From Flavobacteriales bacterium (GTDB lineage Bacteria; Bacteroidota; Bacteroidia; Flavobacteriales_C; GCA-002722245), in the NCBI GenBank assembly GCA_023251075.1, contig JAHEZM010000002.1, positions 62,001-126,000 on the forward strand: a DNA stretch of 64,000 nucleotides. Reading direction: 5' to 3'. Made by a program: the position numbers and the translations under genes. Below are positions 1 through 8,248 of the stretch, in pieces (within the stretch, counting starts at the first letter, position 1; the number at the start of each line of letters is the position of its first letter). The notes under the pieces were generated by a model. The model did not search any database. It was not told the DNA's origin and worked only from the letters and a program-made list of their open reading frames with translations.

Positions 1-1297
1 TAAAAATTTCATTGAGCCCATCTCCATTGGGTGTGAAAGCATTGGGGAGGTTGAAATAGGTAGGTGGACAATAGTTTTTGATATGTACACTATCGGTACT
101 GATGCAATGTTTTCCGTTGGAGGCAGTAACGGCGAAAGTTCCTTCTCCAGAAACGTTGATGTAGGCAGTGTTTTCTCCTGTTGACCAAGTATATTGTAGG
201 GCCGAAGTTCCACTGTGTAAAGTATATTGCGGTAGAAATTGAAAGCACAGTGTGGTATCTGGTTCTATTTGAACAGAAGGAATAGGCAAGGCGCTAAATG
301 AAATGGTATCGGAACCGGCGCAACCCAATCCGTTATCTATAGTTACACTGTATTTTCCGGCATTGGTAACATAAATATTGGGAGAATTAGCTCCAGTTGA
401 CCATTGAAAAATGTAATTGGAAGGTTGATTGGATTTAAGTAAAACACTATCGCCATTACATATTTTCTGATCTGCCCCTAATTGTACATTTACGTTAGGA
501 TATACTGCTACTACCACACTATCTTCACTATAACAAACGGGTTTAAATGAAATGTCGTCCATTGCAAAGTCGTTTCCTTCCCCAATGGTGTTTTGATTCA
601 CAATACATATTTGAGCAGTAGTGTTTGCTCCTGAATTCCAAATAGAATAAAATTCAGTCCATTTACAAGTTGTAGGATTAGCATTGAATACATTTCCAAA
701 CAAATTGCCGTTAATAGTGAATTGAAGTGCAGCGGGATTAGGTGTATATACGGAAGTTATCCAGGTAGAAAATGCATATTCTGTATTAGGATTGACGGTG
801 ATATTTTGACACCATAGATCTACATTTGCTGCCGTTGAAGCATTTAATAGCATCATATTTCCACTGCCAGAGGTGTGGTCCGGACAATCGCTCCATGTTG
901 CGTAATATACTTTAGAGTCATTGTTTACACAGTAATACCCTTCTTCAATGCTACCATAAGAGCAATCTACAGCGTACTGACTGGTAAACCCAATATTTCC
1001 TAATTCAAAATCGCCATTGGTAATTCTTTCGTCGGGATAAGTATATCTGTTTCGCAACTTATATTTTGTAGTGGAGGGAGGAGAAGCGATAGGGTTTTTA
1101 ATAGTAGCATCACTTAAGTTGTTGGTTGGGGTCCAGTCGATTTTGTAGGGATTTCCAGAAGTGTTGATTTGTATTGATTCCCCAGCACAGATTTTTAAAG
1201 TATCAGTAGTGATATTGATAGAACAATTGATTTGACTAAACAAGATATTTCCCGTCAGTAAAAGCAAAACAAAAACTATTTTTTTTATTAATTCCAC
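1..1297 (-). CDS. T9SS type B sorted surface protein with Ig-like repeats (C-terminus beyond window)
   Basis: Secreted adhesin-like protein, partial at the window edge; about 432 codons are present without a stop. Translation from a GTG at 1297 begins with a Lys-rich stretch and a hydrophobic signal peptide, then a module ending in a GDFE...GFTSQY-type domain with the sequence NQNTIGEGNDFAMDDISF. Ig/PKD-like repeats with a YTWSTGENTAYINVSG pattern follow. The last visible residues are LPNAFTPNGDGLNEIF, the opening of the gliding-motility-associated (CHU_C) C-terminal domain used by type IX secretion for type B sorting. The GTG is inferred: no in-frame ATG is near, and the frame opens just after the stop of the upstream trmN6, so the two may be co-transcribed. 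It is paralogous to the shorter protein at 28444-29331. The specific ligand is unknown. Confidence 0.85.
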   Translation of the reverse strand, partial: MELIKKIVFVLLLLTGNILFSQINCSINITTDTLKICAGESIQINTSGNPYKIDWTPTNNLSDATIKNPIASPPSTTKYKLRNRYTYPDERITNGDFELGNIGFTSQYAVDCSYGSIEEGYYCVNNDSKVYYATWSDCPDHTSGSGNMMLLNASTAANVDLWCQNITVNPNTEYAFSTWITSVYTPNPAALQFTINGNLFGNVFNANPTTCKWTEFYSIWNSGANTTAQICIVNQNTIGEGNDFAMDDISFKPVCYSEDSVVVAVYPNVNVQLGADQKICNGDSVLLKSNQPSNYIFQWSTGANSPNIYVTNAGKYSVTIDNGLGCAGSDTISFSALPIPSVQIEPDTTLCFQFLPQYTLHSGTSALQYTWSTGENTAYINVSGEGTFAVTASNGKHCISTDSVHIKNYCPPTYFNLPNAFTPNGDGLNEIF

Positions 1298-1301
1298 CGC
1301 A

Positions 1302-2027
1302 TCAAAAATTCAAGTAAAAATCTTTTGTCATGTTTTTATATTGAGTAGTAAAATCACCGTTTTCTTCGTGAATTACTATTTCATTAATTAAACATTCCAA
1401 ACTAACTTCTCTGGTTATTTCTACCAGTACTCTCCGAGGTGGTTTCTTTCTATTAGGTTTTACTAATGTAAGGCATTTTATCGATAGGCTGCAAATTTTT
1501 ATTGTCTCTTCAATAATTTTCAGATTCTCGAAAGGGTATATAATAGCTATAGATCCATTGTGAGCAAGATGCTTTTCAGCTTGTGTAAGAAAAGATACCA
1601 AACTTAGTGAATCTGCATGTCGGGCAGTATTTCTGCTTTCAATATCGCCTTTTAAACTATTGATGAAATAAGGAGGATTGCTCACAATCAAATCAAATTT
1701 TTCAGAAGATAACCATTGCCTATAATCTTCATGAATCAATACTAATCTATTCTTCCAGGGTGATTGATTGAAGTTTACTTTGGCCTGGTCGAAAGCATTT
1801 TTTTCAATTTCAATTGCAGTGATATGTGCTTCTGAATTTCTTTGCGCAAGCATTAGTGCGATTAAGCCACTACCGGTGCCCACATCTAAAATTCTTTTTC
1901 TATGATGACAATTTACCCAAGCCCCCAGTAAAGTGCCATCAACTCCTACTTTCATCGAGCATAGATTATGGTCAACCTGAAATTGCTTAAATCTAAAGGG
2001 TTCGTATGTTCTGGTTAGTTTACTCAT
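1302..2027 (-). CDS. trmN6: tRNA1(Val) (adenine(37)-N6)-methyltransferase TrmN6 (YfiC family)
   Basis: Cytoplasmic SAM-dependent methyltransferase that in characterised relatives makes m6A37 in tRNA-Val. The 241-residue protein has a class I fold: the SAM-binding loop DVGTGSGLI lies at about residues 48-56, an acidic EIE follows the second strand, and the N6-adenine signature NPPYF is at 117-121. Length matches the family. Its start overlaps the end of rimM by 8 bp, so the two are probably translated together, joining tRNA modification to ribosome maturation. The exact tRNA substrate is inferred from the family; related N6A methyltransferases share the NPPY motif. Confidence 0.85.
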   Translation of the reverse strand: MSKLTRTYEPFRFKQFQVDHNLCSMKVGVDGTLLGAWVNCHHRKRILDVGTGSGLIALMLAQRNSEAHITAIEIEKNAFDQAKVNFNQSPWKNRLVLIHEDYRQWLSSEKFDLIVSNPPYFINSLKGDIESRNTARHADSLSLVSFLTQAEKHLAHNGSIAIIYPFENLKIIEETIKICSLSIKCLTLVKPNRKKPPRRVLVEITREVSLECLINEIVIHEENGDFTTQYKNMTKDFYLNF

Positions 2028-2532
2028 TCAACTCTAACAATCCTTCAGGAAGATCGAAATGAATTTCTTTTTTTTCGGGATCAACAGAAAGAACAAAATC
2101 TTCTACCAGTGGAATATAAATTTCTCTTTTTTCTTTTTTTATAATCAGTAGAATTTGAGGTGATTCATCATTGATATTGATGATGGTGCCAATCAATCCT
2201 TTTTTGCCCTCGAAGGCTTTATAACCTATTAAAGCATTCACATCTTCTTCTTCAATGTTTTCAAAATCGGCAAGGGGTAAATACATTTTAAATTTGAGTA
2301 GTGATAATGCATCTTTTTCGGTGTCGATTCCCTTGAATTTAAGCGTTCCTTTTTCACCTAAGACACTAATTTTTTCTAGTTGATATTCGGTGAGATGCTT
2401 GCCTATCATAATGTAAACGAATTTCTGATCGAGTACGTCTTCATTGAAAAATTCGGCCTTAAAGTGCAATTCGCCTTTGAATCCTTTGGGTTTGGTAATT
2501 ACACCGAAATAAATAGCATCTTCAATTTTCAT
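2020..2532 (-). CDS. rimM: Ribosome maturation factor RimM
   Basis: Assists maturation of the 30S head through ribosomal protein S19. The 170-residue protein has the expected two parts: an N-terminal beta-barrel RimM domain opening with FGVITKPKGFKGELHFKAEF, and a C-terminal PRC barrel from about residue 97 that includes LIGYKAFEGKKGLIGTI and ends DFVLSVDPEKKEIHFDLPEG. rpsP, which commonly precedes rimM, is not next to it; here rimM is the first gene of a run with trmN6. The upstream neighbour is divergent. A TATTTTCG box at 2551-2558 on the minus strand could be a -7 element, but no matching -33 element was found. Confidence 0.93.
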   Translation of the reverse strand: MKIEDAIYFGVITKPKGFKGELHFKAEFFNEDVLDQKFVYIMIGKHLTEYQLEKISVLGEKGTLKFKGIDTEKDALSLLKFKMYLPLADFENIEEEDVNALIGYKAFEGKKGLIGTIININDESPQILLIIKKEKREIYIPLVEDFVLSVDPEKKEIHFDLPEGLLELNE

Positions 2533-2597
2533 TCAACTTTAATTTTGCTTCGAAAATACAAAAAGCATTTTTAGTGGGAATCTTTGCAATTAACAAA

Positions 2598-2634
2598 CAC
2601 TATTTGATTTCTATTTTAAAGCAAAAAAATAGTG
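2598..2634. repeat. Small inverted repeat in the rimM/symporter divergent gap
   Basis: CACTATTT at 2598-2605 and its exact complement AAATAGTG at 2627-2634 flank 21 bases in the gap between two divergent genes. It could be an operator or chance in AT-rich DNA; nothing else in the gap is recognisable. Confidence 0.25.
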
Positions 2635-2673
2635 GGATCATTATTGCGTAATTTAACTGCATAAAGTGAAAAT

Positions 2674-4134
2674 ATGAGTGAAACCCTAATTCTTACCATC
2701 ATTGTTGCATATTTCGCAGTGTTGATTTTGATGTCGTACATCACCAGCAGAGGAGCCAATACCGATAGCTTTTTTGTAGGGAATAAAGAATCTAAATGGT
2801 ACGTAGTAGCCTTTGGAATGATAGGCGCTTCCCTTTCCGGTGTTACTTTTATTTCGGTGCCTGGTTGGGTAGATGGAAAGCAATTTGCTTACATGCAAAT
2901 CGTATTGGGTTACTTAGTAGGCTATTTGGTGGTGGCTTATGTTTTATTGCCCATATATTACCGCATGAATTTAATTTCTATTTATGGTTATTTGGAAAAT
3001 AGATTTGGGTTTTGGACTTATAAAACCGGTGCCTCTTTATTTTTAATTTCCAGAATTTTTGGTGCCTCTATTCGCTTGCTTTTAGCGGCTACTGTTTTTC
3101 ACGATTTTATTTTTGCAAAATGGGGAATTCCTTTCCCGGTAACCGTTACTTTTTCTATACTGTTTATTTGGCTGTGTACTTTTAAAGGAGGTATAAAAAC
3201 AATAGTGTGGACGGATACTTTACAAACTCTTTTCATGTTGTTGTCGCTGGGTATTACTATCTATCTTATTTCAGATCATTTAGGTTTTAGTGACCAAGGA
3301 GGATTAATTAATGTGATATCGGAAAGTTCATATTCAAAAATGTTTTTTTTCGATGATTGGCACCAAAATAATTATTTCTGGAAACAGTTTATTGCCGGTA
3401 TGTTTATTACTATTGGGATGACTGGTTTGGATCAGGATTTAATGCAAAAGAATTTGAGTTGTAAAAATATTAAGGATGCACAAAAGAATATGGTTTCGTT
3501 TGCATTTGTGTTGGCAGTGGTGAATTTAGCTTTCTTAGTGTTAGGTGCCACCTTATTCATGTATGCTAATAAAAGTGGCATGGCAATACCAGCGAAAACC
3601 GATTTATTATTTCCTACTATTGCTTTAAGTAGCCATTTTTCTGAAGTAGTAGGAGTGTTGTTTATTCTAGGATTATTTGCCGCAACTTATGCTTCTGCTG
3701 ATTCTGCTTTAGCGAGTTTAACCACTTCATTTTGCGTTGATTTTATTGGTGTGAGAAAGATGGAAGAAGCTCAGCAGAAGAAATGGAAAGACAGAGTGCA
3801 TATAGGAATGTCCTTCGTTTTATTAATCACTATTTTAGCATTAAATGTTTTTGTTTCAGATAGTGCAATACAACAAATACTAACCTTTGCATCTTTTACT
3901 TACGGACCTCTAATTGGCATATTTGCCTTTGGTATTTTTACCAAAAGATCCTTAGTGAAAGAAAAGTCATCAATGTATATTGCTATTTCAGCATTCTTGA
4001 TTTCTTTAACTCTTCATCTTCTTTCAAAAAATCAATTGTTGGGTACTTTTAATATTGGTAGCGAATTGATCGTTTACAATTCGCTTATTACTTTTGCTCT
4101 AATGTTTATTGCTTCGGAGAAAGCAAAGGTTTAA
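2674..4134 (+). CDS. Sodium:solute symporter (SSS family)
   Basis: Integral inner-membrane protein of 486 residues with about 13 hydrophobic segments, as in the SSS/SLC5 family that couples Na+ entry to uptake of sugars, amino acids or other small solutes. Family features include the early SFFVGNKESKWYVVAFGMIG segment, the GVTFISVPGW motif after TM2, GMTGLDQDLMQKNLS in the middle loop and the ATYASADSALASLTTSF segment typical of this subgroup. The first ATG is chosen because hydrophobic sequence starts at once. The substrate cannot be told from sequence. It stands alone: the upstream gene is divergent and the downstream gene convergent, separated by a REP-like inverted repeat that may also end transcription. 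Confidence 0.9.
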   Translation: MSETLILTIIVAYFAVLILMSYITSRGANTDSFFVGNKESKWYVVAFGMIGASLSGVTFISVPGWVDGKQFAYMQIVLGYLVGYLVVAYVLLPIYYRMNLISIYGYLENRFGFWTYKTGASLFLISRIFGASIRLLLAATVFHDFIFAKWGIPFPVTVTFSILFIWLCTFKGGIKTIVWTDTLQTLFMLLSLGITIYLISDHLGFSDQGGLINVISESSYSKMFFFDDWHQNNYFWKQFIAGMFITIGMTGLDQDLMQKNLSCKNIKDAQKNMVSFAFVLAVVNLAFLVLGATLFMYANKSGMAIPAKTDLLFPTIALSSHFSEVVGVLFILGLFAATYASADSALASLTTSFCVDFIGVRKMEEAQQKKWKDRVHIGMSFVLLITILALNVFVSDSAIQQILTFASFTYGPLIGIFAFGIFTKRSLVKEKSSMYIAISAFLISLTLHLLSKNQLLGTFNIGSELIVYNSLITFALMFIASEKAKV

Positions 4135-4170
4135 ATAAGCCGTATCTAAATAGTTTGGGATTTAACAATG

Positions 4171-4275
4171 CGTCATTGCGAGGAGTGTACTCACAACGAA
4201 GCACACTTATATAAAATACTAACTAATAAAACATGATGAGATTGTTTCGTCGTGGGTACACTCCTCGCAATGACG
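4171..4275. repeat. REP/MITE-like long inverted repeat between convergent genes
   Basis: The arms CGTCATTGCGAGGAGTGTAC (4171-4190) and 4256-4275 are exact 20-base reverse complements. Pairing continues inward with a few mismatches (TCACAACGAAGCA against CCACGACGAAACA), leaving an AT-rich loop. The CGTCATTGCGAGGAG...ACGAAGCA pattern resembles the dispersed extragenic palindromes found in many bacterial genomes. It sits between the 3' ends of the symporter and the gene at 4286, where it may serve as a bidirectional terminator. Confidence 0.75.
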
Positions 4276-4285
4276 TACTATGGAA

Positions 4286-5920
4286 TTATTGAACCCACTG
4301 CTGACCAGAAATCATCAATGCTTCCTGCACTGTAATTCTAGTTCCTTTGTTGTAGGCAGTAACAAACGGACCAACAATTTTATTATTCGTTTTCACATTC
4401 TCTCTATGGTCACGTGCTTCTTTGTATACCTTGAATTCACCTACTGTATATTTATGCCATCCTTCATGCATTTGCACATATATTTTTTCTGATACAGTAT
4501 TATTTTTTTGGAAGTAAGAAACATCTACCGCTTTCTTTGTAGCGCAAATTTGTACGCTATAATATAATACCTGATTGCTATTTGTTTCACCAGGATTGCT
4601 CACTGCAGCACTTGAAGTGTTATCAGAAGTAGGAGTGTTGTTTTTGATTTTAACAGGTTTTTCCTTTTCAATTACTTTTACTGATGCAGGAGTAGAGGCA
4701 TCAGCAGTGGTGTTTTGATTTTTAGTAGAGGTATTAGTTGCTTTATTTTCGCTTCCGGTGTTGGTCGTTGAAGCAGTATTAGGAGTAGTGGTTGTAGTAT
4801 TAGGAGTTGTTGCAGTAGTTGCAGGTTCTTTTGTTGCTACAGTAGCAGTAGTTGGAGTGGTAGTTGTTGGAGTATTGTTAGTAGCAGCAACAGGTGCATT
4901 ACCTACAGTAATTTCTACCGCCGGAATTTCAATTTTTGTATCTGAATTTTGATCAGGCAAGTAAGAAAAGAATCCAGTGATTTTTTGTTTACCACTGATA
5001 TTAGCACTCACTGTTACTTTGTATTTTATTTTAAAAGTAGCAGCACTCGGAATAGTCATCCAAAGAATTTTTGCTTTGTTGTCTTCAGAAGAAAACGAAC
5101 CACCAAACGATTCGATTTCTGTTGCAGTAAATCCAATAGGTAAGTTATCCTGAATTTTAGCATAGCCCGTTACATCAGATTTATTCACAGTAATTTCTAC
5201 TTCAAAACTTCCTCCGTTTGCTACTTGTGAGGTTGATAAAGTTCTTGTAGCGCTTACTTTTCCACTTACACCTGTAGTGCTTGGTTTTGTTGTAACGGCA
5301 GCGGTGGTGGGCGCAGTGGTGGTAGTTGTTGTATTAGTGCTAGCTGTTGCAGGAGTATTATTTACAACAGGATTTGTATTGGTAGTAGTAGTCGTTGTAG
5401 TAGTTGGTGTAGCAACGGTGGTGGTTGGGTTTGTTGTAGTGTTTGTTACAGTTGTAGGTGTACTTGGTGCATTTGTAGTTGCTACAGTATTTGGTGATCC
5501 AATAGTAATATTGTGTTGAGTAAAGAATACGTCTTTAGGTTCTCCGTTTTCGATGTAAGAGAATTTCCCGGTCATGGTAAAAGCACCAGAAGTTTCTTTA
5601 GTGGTAGTTACTTTAAATTTTACCGTAAAAGAATGTTCAGAAGGCATTCCCATCCATGTGATTTTCACCATGTCGTTCAATACTTTGAAATCCCCACCTT
5701 TCAAGTCAACACCCACAGCGGTTGCTCCGGTAGGAATTGAATATTGTAATTTGGCAAAATCTTTTAATTCTCCTTTATTAACAGTTAATGCTACTTCAAA
5801 AGTTTCTCCTGGTTTTGCAGTGTTAGGAGTATTTGAGCTCACTGTGATATTTCCTACGGCAAAAAAACCAATTGCGGATAGAAATAAAATGCTGAGGTAA
5901 ACGAGCAGTCCTTTAATCAT
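4286..5920 (-). CDS. Secreted Thr-rich two-domain protein with C-terminal SPOR-like domain
   Basis: Function unknown. The 544 residues begin with a signal peptide (1-21). Two homologous domains follow, at about 27-143 and 223-342, each with a PG(E/G).FEV.(L/I)TVNK opening, an I(T/L)WM.(M/I)PS centre and an FSY close, which looks like a beta-sandwich repeat. They are joined by long low-complexity linkers of Thr, Pro, Asn and Ala (about 144-222 and 343-450). The C-terminal 90 residues (YYSVQICATKK ... KYTVGEFKVYKEA ... GPFVTAYNKGTRI) resemble the SPOR-like peptidoglycan-binding domain that also ends the amidase at 32861-34135. The likely location is periplasm or outer-membrane face with wall attachment. 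The Thr-rich DNA makes long Val-rich shadow ORFs on the other strand. Confidence 0.8.
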   Translation of the reverse strand: MIKGLLVYLSILFLSAIGFFAVGNITVSSNTPNTAKPGETFEVALTVNKGELKDFAKLQYSIPTGATAVGVDLKGGDFKVLNDMVKITWMGMPSEHSFTVKFKVTTTKETSGAFTMTGKFSYIENGEPKDVFFTQHNITIGSPNTVATTNAPSTPTTVTNTTTNPTTTVATPTTTTTTTTNTNPVVNNTPATASTNTTTTTTAPTTAAVTTKPSTTGVSGKVSATRTLSTSQVANGGSFEVEITVNKSDVTGYAKIQDNLPIGFTATEIESFGGSFSSEDNKAKILWMTIPSAATFKIKYKVTVSANISGKQKITGFFSYLPDQNSDTKIEIPAVEITVGNAPVAATNNTPTTTTPTTATVATKEPATTATTPNTTTTTPNTASTTNTGSENKATNTSTKNQNTTADASTPASVKVIEKEKPVKIKNNTPTSDNTSSAAVSNPGETNSNQVLYYSVQICATKKAVDVSYFQKNNTVSEKIYVQMHEGWHKYTVGEFKVYKEARDHRENVKTNNKIVGPFVTAYNKGTRITVQEALMISGQQWVQ

Positions 5921-5929
5921 GAAGAAAAA

Positions 5930-5970
5930 TTTACACTTTAAACAAATCTATCTTAATTCAAAAGTGTAAA
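5930..5970 (-). promoter_or_regulatory. Probable promoter flanked by a perfect 10-bp inverted repeat
   Basis: On the minus strand a perfect TAGATTTG box (5943-5950) matches the Bacteroidota -7 consensus TAnnTTTG, 22 bases before the ATG at 5920. It is bracketed by TTTACACTTT (5930-5939) and its exact complement AAAGTGTAAA (5961-5970). No good -33 TTG is seen. The repeat may be an operator, or its downstream arm may be part of the leader. Confidence 0.4.
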
Positions 5971-6010
5971 GAGATGGAGCGATTGTTTATTACAAACACG
6001 AAGATGTGGA

Positions 6011-6044
6011 AAACCCGAAAATCAAGTTTTTGATTTTCGGGTTT
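6011..6044 (-). terminator. Rho-independent terminator after the barrel gene at 6085
   Basis: A 15-bp perfect stem (AAACCCGAAAATCAA, 6011-6025, with its complement at 6030-6044) surrounds a 4-base loop and is followed by a short T run on the minus strand. It lies 41 bases past the stop of the gene at 6085-7368 and before the promoter of the next minus-strand gene. Confidence 0.75.
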
Positions 6045-6084
6045 TAATTGATTTTAATTTCTTTTTAAAAAATGGGGGGAGTAC

Positions 6085-7368
6085 CTAATTCTGATCGAAG
6101 AAGAAATCTATGATTTTATGAATATCCTGAATTTTAACATCTACTGTTTTATCAAAGAATCTATCGATTACAGAATATATTTCTTTGATCGTAATTTTTC
6201 CATCGTTATCATTATCGGCAATAGAATAAGGAGGTGATAGTTTTGCGTTTGGATCAACTTTTACTTCCTCGTCATTTCCTTGTTTGCATAAGCTTGGATA
6301 AACTTTACAAATCACATCATGATCCATTGAAATAGAATCATTGTAAGCAGCCATAAACATACTATCGGTAATAGTTACTCCGCTATCATTTACGAATGAA
6401 TTTTTCTTGGTTTCTGGTTCAGCATCGGTAGGATCAGAAATTCCATCACCATCTTTATCTAGTGAACAACCGTTGATATCTACTTTTTCTCCAACAGGTG
6501 TTGTTGGGCATTTATCTTGAGGATCTTTTACCCCATCACCATCATGATCGGCATTGATTACTAAGGCGTTGAAATCTACCCCGGAAGCTGGGTCTTCTGT
6601 TTTTTCAGGTTTCTTTTGGAAATTGAATTGTAAACCTAAAGTCCCGCTCCAAAAACCATCATTTGATGTTCCTGCTTTGAAGTTTTCAAGATAGTCGGTT
6701 TGGGTAATATAATAGGTTGCTTGAATAGTGAAATCAACATTCCTATGCAATTTTTCTTTGATACCTAATCCTATAGGAAATATCAATGAGTTGTGAGCAT
6801 AGTTGTTATTAGGGTCACTTAATTTTGTTTCGTATTTATAGTCTCTTTCAATTTTTTTGGAAATAGGAATGTTGGTCTGACTTTCAGCAATATCTCTCAC
6901 GCTTCCGTCGCTCCAATAGTAGTAGTGTTCGCCAGCGTCATTTTTAATATCACCGTAAGAGTCGAATTGAAAATAGCCCACTCCTCCAAAAAAGTACGGA
7001 CCGAATTTTCCGTCTTTCAACATGTATTTATTGTCGAGATGAAAGCCTAAAGTAAATTGGCCTCCCATGATGGTTGATTCGAAATTTAAATTTCTGGTTC
7101 CAGATCTTTCGTTACTTGCTAATTGTCCGTAAAAGCCCGACAATTCAGCGCTAAACATACTAAGGAAGCGTTGGCTGATGGAAGCAGTGTACCCTAAACG
7201 CAGGTCGTGAACTGATCCTAAGTTTTTAAATGTACCTATATCGCCATTGTAGTTAAAGGCTCCCGCACTAACGCCAATTTTAAATTGATTGTAGTTAACC
7301 GAATCCTGGGCATGGCCTAAAGAAAGATTAATCAGTAAAATGAGTGTAAATACGTAGCGTAAGTTCAT
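6085..7368 (-). CDS. Outer-membrane beta-barrel protein with TSP3 calcium repeats and EF-hand-like tail
   Basis: Envelope protein of 427 residues. A signal peptide (1-20, ending LGHAQD) precedes a barrel-type region of about 230 residues with amphipathic strands, starting FKIGVSAGAFNYNGDIGTF and ending GTLGLQFNF. Thrombospondin type 3 repeats follow from about residue 273 (DHDGDGVKDPQDKCPTTP, then DKDGDGISDPTD). In OmpA-like relatives these usually lead into a peptidoglycan-binding OmpA domain; here the tail instead has DNDNDGKITIKEIYSVIDRF, an EF-hand-like loop, and ends at an amphipathic helix. Calcium binding is inferred from the Asp-rich loops. It has its own terminator downstream. Confidence 0.8.
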   Translation of the reverse strand: MNLRYVFTLILLINLSLGHAQDSVNYNQFKIGVSAGAFNYNGDIGTFKNLGSVHDLRLGYTASISQRFLSMFSAELSGFYGQLASNERSGTRNLNFESTIMGGQFTLGFHLDNKYMLKDGKFGPYFFGGVGYFQFDSYGDIKNDAGEHYYYWSDGSVRDIAESQTNIPISKKIERDYKYETKLSDPNNNYAHNSLIFPIGLGIKEKLHRNVDFTIQATYYITQTDYLENFKAGTSNDGFWSGTLGLQFNFQKKPEKTEDPASGVDFNALVINADHDGDGVKDPQDKCPTTPVGEKVDINGCSLDKDGDGISDPTDAEPETKKNSFVNDSGVTITDSMFMAAYNDSISMDHDVICKVYPSLCKQGNDEEVKVDPNAKLSPPYSIADNDNDGKITIKEIYSVIDRFFDKTVDVKIQDIHKIIDFFFDQN

Positions 7369-7426
7369 GTCTTTTTTTTTGACGAGTCCCTAAATTAGGA
7401 CAATTTTTAAAATAAAGAAATTTTCC

Positions 7427-8146
7427 TTAAAAGTTTGGCTTTAATAAGTACTTACTATAGAACTTGTCGATCTCAGTAACGGCTTCGTCGGCATTGTCTA
7501 CCAAGATGTACAGGTCTAAATCTTCAGCACTAATATTTTTTTGTGCAAGCATGGTATTTTTGAACCAATCGATTAATCCTTTCCAATAATCTTTCCCAAC
7601 CAGTACAATAGGGAAGTGTCCTATCTTTTGAGTTTGAATTAAAGTGATTGCTTCAAACAATTCATCTAATGTTCCAAATCCTCCCGGTAATACAATGAAT
7701 CCTTGTGCATATTTCACGAACATTACTTTTCTAACGAAGAAATATTCGAAGTCGAGATTTTTATCTTTATCAATGTATGGATTTGAAGATTGTTCAAATG
7801 GCAAATCGATATTTAATCCTACCGATTTTCCACCTCCTCTTTTTGCTCCTTTGTTGGCTGCTTCCATAATTCCCGGTCCGCCACCAGTGATTACTCCGTA
7901 ACCGTGTTGAGTTAATTTGTAAGCAATTTCTTCCGCCAATATATAGTAGTTATTGTCTTGAGGTGTTCTCGCCGAACCGAAAATAGAAACGCAGGGCCCA
8001 ATTACAGCTAGCTTATCAAAGGCTTCAACGAATTCAGACATGATTTTAAAAATAGCCCATGAATCGTTGGTTTTAATTTCATTCCATTTCTTTTTTTTGA
8101 ATGCTTCTCTCAGTTTTTTTTCCTCTTGATTTTCTTTACTAGCCAT
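7427..8146 (-). CDS. LOG family protein (TIGR00730 Rossmann fold; cytokinin-riboside 5'-phosphate phosphoribohydrolase type)
   Basis: Soluble protein of 239 residues. It carries the two signatures of the LOG/YgdH family: GGGPGIMEAANKGA at about 88-101 and PGGFGTLDELFE at 154-165, which build the nucleotide-monophosphate site. Characterised members cleave N6-modified or plain nucleoside 5'-monophosphates to free base plus ribose 5-phosphate; older annotations as lysine decarboxylase are wrong. The N-terminus is Lys/Glu-rich, somewhat longer than in minimal members. The true bacterial substrate, probably AMP-like, is inferred. It appears to be a single gene, with about 100 non-coding bases on its upstream side. 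Confidence 0.88.
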   Translation of the reverse strand: MASKENQEEKKLREAFKKKKWNEIKTNDSWAIFKIMSEFVEAFDKLAVIGPCVSIFGSARTPQDNNYYILAEEIAYKLTQHGYGVITGGGPGIMEAANKGAKRGGGKSVGLNIDLPFEQSSNPYIDKDKNLDFEYFFVRKVMFVKYAQGFIVLPGGFGTLDELFEAITLIQTQKIGHFPIVLVGKDYWKGLIDWFKNTMLAQKNISAEDLDLYILVDNADEAVTEIDKFYSKYLLKPNF

Positions 8147-8248
8147 AAATTGGAATTAGTTTTCTTAAAAGTAAGTCGCTAAAGAATACGGATTGAAGGT
8201 AAATGGCTACAAGTATTAAGATGTGATTGTTAATTGTGGATTGAAATT

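Noticed and set aside
2551-2558. Promoter for rimM
   Set aside because: The -7-like TATTTTCG has no -33 TTG at 19-21 bases; too weak for a separate entry.
5277-5519. Val-rich plus-strand ORF, and a similar one at 4758-4952
   Set aside because: They are the opposite-strand shadow of the Thr-rich linkers of the gene at 4286-5920; ACA/ACC-type codons read as Val-rich on the other strand.
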